Below are positions 1 to 6,967 of a stretch of 17,323 nt of DNA, piece after piece. The position numbers and the translations under genes were made by a program. Under the pieces are notes generated by a model. It saw only the letters and a list, made by a program, of their open reading frames with translations, was not told the DNA's origin and did no database searches. How positions within the stretch are numbered: the stretch's first letter is position 1; every line of letters begins with the position of its first letter. The DNA is from CAYMST01 sp964393115 (lineage in GTDB: Bacteria > Bacteroidota > Bacteroidia > Cytophagales > Cyclobacteriaceae), in NCBI GenBank assembly GCA_964393115.1, contig CAYMST010000085.1, forward strand, positions 1-17,323, read 5' to 3'.

Positions 1-710
1 TCTTCTTGCTCTCTAAGTAAAAATGACTCTATCTTGAAAGTAGAGAATTCTACTAGTTCGGCAAATGGAGCGTTTTCTTCCCAGCTTTGGGCTTCTGTAT
101 TGATTTTCTCTTTTGAAGCAAAGTCTTTCCAGTAGTTAACCAAAACCCATGCACCATCTTTACCATGTCCTATGACTCGCTCGTTAAGATCACCATACTT
201 ATTGAGTTTCGTCGATAATTTGTGAAGCAGACTAGATAGTTTTTTGGAATCAGCTCCTTTTTTCTGGTTAAAAAAGACAATTTCCACCATTTCTGAAGTC
301 CCCTTGGCCAGCGCTTCTTCTGCGTCAGAGTAGTCGAATTCATATTCGAAAAGTCTGAATGAATTTCCACCTATGGCCGGGAAGAACGTTTGCATACTAG
401 GCCAGCTTGGCGCTTCCTTGTTAATTCTACCTTTGGCTTCCTCACTAGTCCAGTAGTTAATACTAAACCACTCTTCGAAGTTGTTTCCGAAGTCTTTTCT
501 TGGCAAGGTGCCGTATTTGTTCATTTCCACAGCAAACCCCTGCATACAAGTTAGCGAAAGGTCTGCGGGCGCGTCTTTAGAATGTGTCCATCTCAGGATT
601 TCAAGTAACTGAGGTTTTCCACTTTCTTCTGTTGTTTTTGATTTATCTGTAGACATGCAAGATTGATTAAATATGGCAATACAAGCTAATAATACGAATA
701 GATTCTTCAT
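1..710 (-). CDS. Putative lipoprotein with a duplicated domain (3' end cut by window edge)
   Basis: This frame stays open from the ATG at 708-710 down to the window edge, giving at least 236 residues with no stop, so the C-terminus is missing. The N-terminus is a short Lys-containing start, a hydrophobic stretch (residues 4-14) and Cys18 after N-Q-S. That is a loose lipobox, so lipidation is likely but not certain. The mature part holds two similar halves. Residues 81-125 and 188-232 share W-x3-NYW, then I-N-x-E-A-x-SW, then a phenylalanine-rich strand. The pattern resembles duplicated small alpha/beta-barrel (ABM/dimeric ferredoxin-like) modules, but I do not recognise a named family. It starts 8 bp after the stop of the RTX-repeat lipoprotein gene, so the two are probably co-transcribed. 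Function is unknown; an envelope or periplasmic role is inferred. Confidence 0.72.
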   Translation of the reverse strand, partial: MKNLFVLLACIAIFNQSCMSTDKSKTTEESGKPQLLEILRWTHSKDAPADLSLTCMQGFAVEMNKYGTLPRKDFGNNFEEWFSINYWTSEEAKGRINKEAPSWPSMQTFFPAIGGNSFRLFEYEFDYSDAEEALAKGTSEMVEIVFFNQKKGADSKKLSSLLHKLSTKLNKYGDLNERVIGHGKDGAWVLVNYWKDFASKEKINTEAQSWEENAPFAELVEFSTFKIESFLLREQE

Positions 711-718
711 AAGATTGC

Positions 719-1471
719 TTATTGAGCGTATGCAATGGCACTTGATCCACCAAGTAACGTTTCAAGTTCTTCCAAAGTAGTAGGAGTGGCCCCGAAGCTA
801 CCGTTAAGCGTTACTTTATCAGTACCCCAAGAAAGAATAAGGTTGCCGCCTTCCACTGTAGCATTAAAACCATTAGTCTGACCAAAAGCATCTAAAAACT
901 GCTGACGAGTCACTTGTGCGAACCCAGGCTTTCTGTCGAAGAATATTAGGGCATCTTCACCAGGAGTGAAATCTGTGATGATATCTACTCCAGAGGTAAG
1001 GTTATTTGATAACCAAGCGCCATCCTCGATAAACAATAGTGAGATGAACGTGTCATTTCCCGATCCACCTGTCACTGCGTCGTTACCTTCGCTACCTGAG
1101 ATAAGGTCGTTTCCAGCTCCTCCGTTTACTACGTCGTCACCCTGTTCAGCGACAAGCTGGTCATTTCCATCACCACCGTCTATGTTATCATTACCGTTAG
1201 ATTCTAAAACTGTTGACCCCGTGAAGGTGTCACCATTTCCTCCGTAGACTAAATCATTACCAGCTCCGGCTGTGATGACATCCTTTCCATCACCTGCGAC
1301 GATGGTGTCATTATTGGCAGTACCCAAAAATACTTCGTCTGCATCTGTACCAGTCACCCTCAGAAAACTTGGTGCTTCAACTTTTTTGTCATCAGAGTCA
1401 TCATCTGAGCACGAGAAGCCAATGAATGCGACAAGCGAAAGAGCGATTAGCGAAAACGTTGTTTTTTTCAT
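719..1471 (-). CDS. RTX-repeat calcium-binding lipoprotein, probably surface-exposed
   Basis: The protein has 250 residues. I chose the ATG at 1469-1471 because it begins directly with a lipoprotein signal: KK, a hydrophobic core, then G-F-S-Cys21. An upstream in-frame ATG at 1525 would add 18 polar residues in front of the signal and is unlikely. Right after Cys21 comes SDDDSDD, which resembles the acidic export signal that sends Bacteroidota lipoproteins to the cell surface. Residues about 50-143 hold roughly nine glycine- and aspartate-rich nonapeptides of the GGxGxDxx type, known in the RTX family to form a calcium-binding beta-roll. A DFTPGED segment at 167-173 matches the strand that follows RTX repeats in serralysin-type C-terminal domains. 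The last 75 residues look globular. No protease or other catalytic domain is visible. It is the first gene of a two-gene leftward unit. Adhesion, matrix or calcium-dependent surface roles are inference. Confidence 0.88.
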   Translation of the reverse strand: MKKTTFSLIALSLVAFIGFSCSDDDSDDKKVEAPSFLRVTGTDADEVFLGTANNDTIVAGDGKDVITAGAGNDLVYGGNGDTFTGSTVLESNGNDNIDGGDGNDQLVAEQGDDVVNGGAGNDLISGSEGNDAVTGGSGNDTFISLLFIEDGAWLSNNLTSGVDIITDFTPGEDALIFFDRKPGFAQVTRQQFLDAFGQTNGFNATVEGGNLILSWGTDKVTLNGSFGATPTTLEELETLLGGSSAIAYAQ

Positions 1472-1510
1472 GTGTTTAGAATTTGTAGAAGATGCATTTG
1501 TCTCGTCCCT

Positions 1511-1530
1511 GTTAATTGTCCACAATTGAC
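1511..1530. promoter_or_regulatory. 20-bp imperfect palindrome, possible operator
   Basis: The arms are nine bases each, with core AATTGT/ACAATT around a CC centre; eight of nine arm positions are complementary (the mismatch is T1513 against G1528). It sits 40-59 bp upstream of the RTX lipoprotein start. The 8-mer TAATTGTC in its left arm recurs at 2611-2618 before the efflux adaptor gene. A regulator-binding role is inference; the AT-rich context makes chance possible. Confidence 0.35.
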
Positions 1531-1547
1531 GCGGTTAATAATCGGGC

Positions 1548-1562
1548 TGAGCATCATGCTCA
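1548..1562. promoter_or_regulatory. 15-bp palindrome, possible operator
   Basis: TGAGCAT and ATGCTCA form perfect 7-bp arms around a single central C. The element lies 17 bp from the neighbouring palindrome at 1511-1530. Two dyads close together in a divergent promoter region are typical of repressor or activator sites, but no binding protein can be assigned from sequence alone. Confidence 0.35.
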
Positions 1563-1770
1563 TTTCATGTGTTTATTAAATTGTTACTTAAATTTTTTCG
1601 ACATCTGATGATTCCACTTACATTAAAAATGGAATCAAACATCCATGCCTATTTACCAAAATACTCGAGTACAAAGGAGCGGAAGTCTGGTGCAACAAAA
1701 CATTCAATTCAGAACTCAAAATGGTCATTTTCCCTAGATTTTTTATTTGAATTGAATATTTTGCGTTTCT

Positions 1771-2613
1771 ATGCACATGCAGAGATTCTATTTTGACCAT
1801 TCTAAGCACGACAAAGCATCGTCAATAGATCACTATGAGGTGACACCGGAAAAGTATAGGTTGACTACTGAAAAGATGGCCTTTTGCGATTATTTCGAAA
1901 TCATGCATATTAATTCTGGTCAAGGAACGATAGTGCTGGACGAGATGAGAGTAGACTATAAGGAAGGAGACTTTATTTTCTGTCGACCATTTCAGGTAAG
2001 GCATTTCATCAGCGACGGATATACGGCTGACAACATAATATTTTACGATTCGCTATTTGACTCTTACTTCCACGATACCAGGTTCTTATCGCGTATTAAG
2101 TTCTTTAAGGAGAACAGTAGTCCATTACTAAATCCAGAAATAGGGGAACTCATTTTCCCTTCATTTAGGCGCCTTGTAGAGGTTCTTTCTACACGTAAAA
2201 CGGTCAATATTGAGCATATGGCACGAGGGCTAGTTTATTATATGCTAGCAGAGGCAAGCGGCGATGAACCCATTGAAGTGTCGGAACAGCGAAACGATAT
2301 TGTACACTTCAAAGAACTTCTGGAAAACCATTATCTGCAAGAGAGTGAAGAGCGATTTTATGCTGCCAAACTAAGGTGCGGTGTTAACAAATTAGAAAAG
2401 CTCTGTAAACAATACTATAACAAAACTTTTGCACAGGTTTACAAAGAACGTAAGCTGATAGAAGCTAAAAAGGAATTAATTTTTACAACCAAAAGCATTA
2501 GCGAGATTGCTTTTGCGCTACAGTTTTCAGATGCGTCAAACTTTACTCGCTTTTTTAAATCACATACAGGAAAAACGCCACTTAACTTCCGCAAGCAATC
2601 CGTCACACAATAA
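1771..2613 (+). CDS. AraC-family transcriptional regulator
   Basis: The protein has 280 residues, the usual size for the family. Residues about 40-80 look like a cupin-type sensor fold (short strands, then VDYKEGDFIF, then RPFQVRHF). The C-terminal region from about 175 is an AraC/XylS double helix-turn-helix. The second HTH, around 241-275, carries the family signature SISEIAFALQFSDASNFTRFFK followed within a few residues by TGKTP-x-x-FR, split here for length: SISEIAFALQF, then SDASNFTRFFK. It acts in the cytoplasm as a DNA-binding regulator; the ligand is unknown. The start could be M1 or M3, and nothing decides between them. It is divergent from the RTX lipoprotein operon and 88 bp upstream of the efflux operon on the same strand, so both are candidate targets. 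Confidence 0.93.
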   Translation: MHMQRFYFDHSKHDKASSIDHYEVTPEKYRLTTEKMAFCDYFEIMHINSGQGTIVLDEMRVDYKEGDFIFCRPFQVRHFISDGYTADNIIFYDSLFDSYFHDTRFLSRIKFFKENSSPLLNPEIGELIFPSFRRLVEVLSTRKTVNIEHMARGLVYYMLAEASGDEPIEVSEQRNDIVHFKELLENHYLQESEERFYAAKLRCGVNKLEKLCKQYYNKTFAQVYKERKLIEAKKELIFTTKSISEIAFALQFSDASNFTRFFKSHTGKTPLNFRKQSVTQ

Positions 2614-2701
2614 TTGTCATATTTATCAATCAAGGAACAATTAATCACTTAATTTGTTCATACTTGTTGTCAACACACATCAACTCTGATTTAAGCTGTT
2701 C

Positions 2702-3823
2702 ATGAATCTTATTCTCAGGAGATCATACATTTTCGCTTTACTAATCGCTCTGATTGGTTTTCTTGGTAAACGTTATTTGAGCTCTTTCAAGGAAGAGCCT
2801 AAACGCATTGCACTTCAGCCCCCTCTAAAAAGGGTGTCGGTAGCGAGGCTAGGGGTAGAATCACATATCCCTAAAATTCCAGTGACAGGTAGATTGATTT
2901 CCTCAAAGAAGATTGATTTGTTTACTGAGGTAAACGGTCGCCTGTTAAAAGGTGCTAGACCAATTAAAGACGGGGTTTCTTTTAAAAAAGGGGAAGCCAT
3001 GTTTCGACTTTTTGATAGAGACCTGCGGATGAATTTACTTTCTCAAAAGGCAAACTTTCATAGTCAGTTGTTACGTGCTTTACCTGATCTGAAAATTGAC
3101 TTTTCGGAAGAGTCTGAGAAGTGGCAGTTGTTTATTAATCACTTTGATCCAGAGAAACCACTTCCCGAGATTCCAGAAATAACCAATGTGAAGGAGCGCA
3201 ACTTTTTGTCTTCCATAAATATATTTTCACTGTATTACACTCTTCGAAGTCAAGAAGAACAGCTAAAGAAATACACGATTTATGCACCGTTTGATGGGAC
3301 ACTAAATGCTGTGAACCTTAACCCGGGTACGCTAATCAGGACTGGCCAGAAAATCGGAGAACTGGTAAGTAAAAACCTTTTTGAATTAGAAACTACACTT
3401 TCCATGGGGCAGGCTTCTTTGGTCTCTGTGGGAAACAAAGCAACGTTTCGAGCAAGAAATGAACAATTAATTGAAGGAAAGGTGATGCGAATAAGTAAGG
3501 CTGTTGATCCTTCAACCCAAACGATTAAGGTGTTTATTTCATTAAAAGGAGATAATCTTTTCGAAGGCGATTATTGGAGTGGTCATATAGAAGGAAATAC
3601 TTTCAACGGTGGTTTTAAAGTTCCGAACAAAGTGGTGCTTTCTGGTGATCGCATATACCAAGTAATTGATTCGTCTTTGGTAGCAACTAAGGTGGGGGTA
3701 ATCCATTCGGAACCCGATTCAAGTTTGATTGGTGGAATTGATATTGGTGCGCTGGTACCCTTTGATAAAATTCCTGGTGCATATGATGGAATGAAGGTAT
3801 TCCCAATTTTTCAAAACCGCTAA
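2702..3823 (+). CDS. RND efflux periplasmic adaptor (membrane fusion protein)
   Basis: This 373-residue protein is the HlyD/AcrA-type adaptor that bridges the inner-membrane pump and the outer-membrane channel. A single N-terminal hydrophobic segment (about 8-22) without a lipobox cysteine suggests a membrane anchor rather than a lipoprotein. Lipoyl-like half-motifs lie at about 70-106 (EVNGRL...KDGVSFKKGEAMFRL) and 191-223 (YAPFDGTL...PGTLIRTGQKIGELV). The roughly 85 residues between them would form a short alpha-hairpin. Beta-barrel and membrane-proximal segments follow from about 225 to the end. The permease gene starts 12 bp downstream and a TolC-like gene follows, so the three form one operon. 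The transported substrate cannot be read from the sequence. Confidence 0.93.
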   Translation: MNLILRRSYIFALLIALIGFLGKRYLSSFKEEPKRIALQPPLKRVSVARLGVESHIPKIPVTGRLISSKKIDLFTEVNGRLLKGARPIKDGVSFKKGEAMFRLFDRDLRMNLLSQKANFHSQLLRALPDLKIDFSEESEKWQLFINHFDPEKPLPEIPEITNVKERNFLSSINIFSLYYTLRSQEEQLKKYTIYAPFDGTLNAVNLNPGTLIRTGQKIGELVSKNLFELETTLSMGQASLVSVGNKATFRARNEQLIEGKVMRISKAVDPSTQTIKVFISLKGDNLFEGDYWSGHIEGNTFNGGFKVPNKVVLSGDRIYQVIDSSLVATKVGVIHSEPDSSLIGGIDIGALVPFDKIPGAYDGMKVFPIFQNR

Positions 3824-3835
3824 CGGGTCATATTA

Positions 3836-6800
3836 ATGAGAGGATTTATTACCTACTTTATTAAGTACCCGGTAGTTGGAAATGTTTTGCTGTTCCTACT
3901 TATTGGGTTTGGAATAATGTCAGCTTTTAAAATGAAGTCGAGATTTTTTCCTGCCATACCTTCTAGAAATATTACTGTACAGGTTACTTATCCAGGAGCT
4001 TCGCCAGAAGAAATAGAGGAAGGGATTATTCTAAAAATCGAGGATAACCTAAAGGGAACCACAGGTATCGAGCGTATCACCTCCACATCAAATGAAAATG
4101 CAGGTAGTATTAACATAGAAATCATTAAAGGGAATGACATTGATGTGGTTCTCCAAGAGGTGAAAAATGCCGTGGACCGGATAAGTTCTTTCCCTACGGG
4201 AATGGAGCCACCGGTTATTTTCAAATTTGAAAACCTAGACTCTCCGTTTTCATTAGCGCTAACAGGCAGTGAAAACTTGCGAACGCTAAAAATGGAGGCA
4301 CGTAAGATCGAACGTGATTTACTTGGTGTCGAAGGTATTTCGAAGGTTGAGCTATCCGGGTTTCCGGAAGAGGAGATCGTGATAGAACTAGATCAACTGA
4401 AACTTCGTGCTCACAATATTACCCTTAATGACGTAATGACTCGCGTAAAAGCAGCCAATCTCGAAACAACAGGAGGGATTATTCGAGGGAGCAGTGAAGA
4501 GTTGGTCATTCGTGCGCGTAACAAAGGCTACTACGCCAAGGAGTTTGAAAATATCACCGTCCGTGCTTTTGCTGACGGTAGGAGACTAAAGCTCTCGGAT
4601 TTAGCGGTTATTGAAGATCGTTGGGCGGAAAGCCCGGTTAGAAATTATTTTAATGGAAAGCCTTCTATTACCATCGATATAAAAAGTACAACGGAGGAAA
4701 ACTTCCTATTTATTACGGATTATATAAAAAGCTATAAGTCAGAATACAATAATAAGGATAGTCAATATGAACTGCATACTATTCGTGATGGCTCCATCAA
4801 TTTAGAGGCTCGTATTCAGCTTCTATTCGAGAATGGAATCATCGGTTTTATACTTGTTTTGGTACTCTTAACGGCCTTCTTAAACTTCAGATTAGCGTTT
4901 TGGGTAGCGATCTCTATTCCTATATCGTTTGCTGGTATGTTCATTGTCGCTGAGGCCATGGGGTATACGATCAACGTGATTTCTCTTTATGGTATGATTA
5001 TCGTAATTGGTATCCTGGTCGATGATGGTATCGTGATTTCCGAAAATATCTATCAGCATTACGAAGCCGGTAAATCTAGATTAAAAGCGGCCATAGACGG
5101 TAGCATGGAGGTGCTAGGAGCGGTGTTGTCGGCTATTCTAACTACCATAGTGGCTTTCATGAGTTTCTTTTATATCGATGGCCGTCTTGGAGATTTTTTT
5201 AGAGATATGGCCTTTGTGGTGATAGCCACCTTAGTTTTTTCACTAGTCGAAGGTGCATTAATACTTCCAGCACATATAGCGCATTCAAAGGCACTTGGGA
5301 AAGGAGCAAATAAGCCAAATGTCTTTACCCGGTTCATGCAATGGATGCGAAATAAGATGTATGCGCCAGTTCTTCGTTTTTGTATAGCGAATAAATTTTT
5401 GACGGTAGCTACCGCAGTTGCTTTTTATATGCTTATGCAAGGAGCTATTGGTGGTGGGTTTGTGAAAACTACTTTTTTCCCATTTATAGAACGCAATAAC
5501 GTCAACATTGTCTTGAAAATGCCGGCAGGAACGCGAGAATCGATCACTAAGCAGTGGATTGATAAGATAGAGCGAGCGGCTTGGGCAGTGAATAAGGATT
5601 TAAAGTCCGAACGTGAAGACGGATTAGATGTTATAGAGGCTGTTGATAAGCAACTAGGACCTGGGACTCACGAAGCCAAACTTAATATCACTACGTTAGA
5701 CATGGAACTCAGGAACATGTCTGTGCTTGCCTTAACGGAAATGATTCGTCAAAAAGCTGGCCCAATACCACTAGCAGAGGAAGTGCAGTACGGGGTTTCC
5801 AGAAGTTTCGGAAAACCTGTTTCTGTTGCGATAAAAGGAGATGATTTGAATCAGGTAAGAGCTGTTTCCGATGAATTAAAGTTAGCACTCAATGAGCTTA
5901 CCGAGGTGAAAGATGTCATTGACAATGACTTAACTGGTGGTAAGGAAGTAAATATTGTACTTAAAGAAAAAGCCTATTTACTTGGACTTACAACCCAGCA
6001 AGTAATGCAGTATGTCAGGCAAGGTTTCTTTGGTGCCGAGGTACAAAGACTTCAGCGTGGGCAAGATGAAGTACGGGTGTGGGTAAGACTTAGTGAAAAG
6101 GATAGATCTTCCTTAGTCAAGTTGAGTGACTTACGTATTCAAACTTCAAATGGTACCGCTTACAGACTTTCAGAAATCGCTGATTTTGAGGTGGTAAATG
6201 GCGTGTTAGGAATTAATCATACGGACGGTCAGCGAGAAGTAAGGGTAGAGGCTGACGTTTCCAACCCAGATGTATCTGTAACCGACTTACTGGCTAATAT
6301 TCGTGATAACATCATGCCTCCCATACTCGGGAGCTATCCAGGTGTGCGAGCTGACTTTGAAGGTCAGAATAGAGAGCGTATGAAAGCTCAGAACTCAATG
6401 GTCTCTGTGGTAATCCCCATTCTAATTCTGATGTTCGCCATTGTAGTCGTTACATTTAGGTCATTTTTACAAACTCTTGTCGTTGTATTGATCGTTCCAT
6501 TTGGCTTGATTGGTGTAACACTTGGACATTATATTCATGACGTTCAGCTCAGTTTGTTTAGCATACTGGGTATTATAGCGCTAATCGGTATTTTGATCAA
6601 TGACTCACTCGTATTTATCAGTTCTTTTAACAACATGCTCAAAGAGGGTAAGACCGTTAATGAAGCTATTTACGAGACTGGACTTAGCCGATTTAGACCC
6701 ATTGTCTTAACTTCAATAACTACCATCGCGGGGTTAATGCCACTATTACTCGAAGGGAGTTTCCAAGCACAATTTCTTATCCCAATGGCCATATCCGTAG

Positions 6801-6967
6801 CATATGGTTTATTGGTTTCAACGGTCATGATTTTACTACTCTTACCCGTTTTGCTAATGATATTTAATCGATTGAAAATAGGGGTAAACTGGTACTGGTA
6901 TGATAAAACGTTAAGTCCCGAACTGGTTGAACCCGCAGTACAAGAGATGGGAGGTGAAGATGAATAA
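3836..6967 (+). CDS. RND-family efflux permease (AcrB-like)
   Basis: At 1043 residues this has the normal length for an RND inner-membrane pump, with two homologous halves each holding transmembrane helices and a large periplasmic loop. Helix 1 is at about 11-30. The TM4 proton-relay pair Asp396-Asp397 sits in GILVDDGIVISEN, as in AcrB. In TM10 the AcrB lysine position is occupied by the GILINDSLVFIS motif (Asn922-Asp923). As far as I recall, that substitution marks a separate RND branch common outside classical AcrB pumps. The pore and porter loops look complete and there is no frameshift. It uses the proton-motive force to export compounds through the adaptor encoded upstream and the channel encoded downstream. 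The last 8 bp overlap the TolC-like gene, suggesting translational coupling. Substrate unknown. Confidence 0.96.
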   Translation: MRGFITYFIKYPVVGNVLLFLLIGFGIMSAFKMKSRFFPAIPSRNITVQVTYPGASPEEIEEGIILKIEDNLKGTTGIERITSTSNENAGSINIEIIKGNDIDVVLQEVKNAVDRISSFPTGMEPPVIFKFENLDSPFSLALTGSENLRTLKMEARKIERDLLGVEGISKVELSGFPEEEIVIELDQLKLRAHNITLNDVMTRVKAANLETTGGIIRGSSEELVIRARNKGYYAKEFENITVRAFADGRRLKLSDLAVIEDRWAESPVRNYFNGKPSITIDIKSTTEENFLFITDYIKSYKSEYNNKDSQYELHTIRDGSINLEARIQLLFENGIIGFILVLVLLTAFLNFRLAFWVAISIPISFAGMFIVAEAMGYTINVISLYGMIIVIGILVDDGIVISENIYQHYEAGKSRLKAAIDGSMEVLGAVLSAILTTIVAFMSFFYIDGRLGDFFRDMAFVVIATLVFSLVEGALILPAHIAHSKALGKGANKPNVFTRFMQWMRNKMYAPVLRFCIANKFLTVATAVAFYMLMQGAIGGGFVKTTFFPFIERNNVNIVLKMPAGTRESITKQWIDKIERAAWAVNKDLKSEREDGLDVIEAVDKQLGPGTHEAKLNITTLDMELRNMSVLALTEMIRQKAGPIPLAEEVQYGVSRSFGKPVSVAIKGDDLNQVRAVSDELKLALNELTEVKDVIDNDLTGGKEVNIVLKEKAYLLGLTTQQVMQYVRQGFFGAEVQRLQRGQDEVRVWVRLSEKDRSSLVKLSDLRIQTSNGTAYRLSEIADFEVVNGVLGINHTDGQREVRVEADVSNPDVSVTDLLANIRDNIMPPILGSYPGVRADFEGQNRERMKAQNSMVSVVIPILILMFAIVVVTFRSFLQTLVVVLIVPFGLIGVTLGHYIHDVQLSLFSILGIIALIGILINDSLVFISSFNNMLKEGKTVNEAIYETGLSRFRPIVLTSITTIAGLMPLLLEGSFQAQFLIPMAISVAYGLLVSTVMILLLLPVLLMIFNRLKIGVNWYWYDKTLSPELVEPAVQEMGGEDE
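6949..6954 (+). promoter_or_regulatory. Shine-Dalgarno-like site before the TolC-like gene
   Basis: GGGAGG lies 5 bp before the ATG at 6960, a textbook spacing. Strong Shine-Dalgarno sequences are uncommon in Bacteroidota, and this one also encodes the Gly-Gly of the permease tail, so it may be incidental. It supports ATG 6960 over the upstream TTG. Confidence 0.4.

Larger units (their letters stand above)
1472..1770. other. Divergent intergenic region between RTX lipoprotein and AraC genes
   Basis: This 299-bp non-coding stretch separates two divergent genes, so it should hold both promoters. I found no full match to the Bacteroidota -7 consensus (TAnnTTTG) on either strand. A near-match, TATTTTG, lies about 15 bp before the AraC start. 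Two dyad-symmetric sequences are listed separately. Small open frames here have no coding character I can support. Confidence 0.6.

Noticed and set aside
719..1471. RTX protein as a type I-secreted toxin or serralysin protease
   Set aside because: It has a lipoprotein signal, no HExxH zinc-protease motif, and no type I exporter genes beside it; the adjacent tripartite system has an RND pump, not an ABC exporter.
966..1529. Proline- and serine-rich open frames opposite the RTX gene
   Set aside because: They are antisense shadows of the repetitive GGxGxD codons, which leave the opposite frame free of stops.
1569..1809. Short open frames on both strands between the RTX lipoprotein and AraC genes
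   Set aside because: They overlap each other and the AraC start, their translations show no domain, signal or repeat, and the region is better explained as a divergent promoter.
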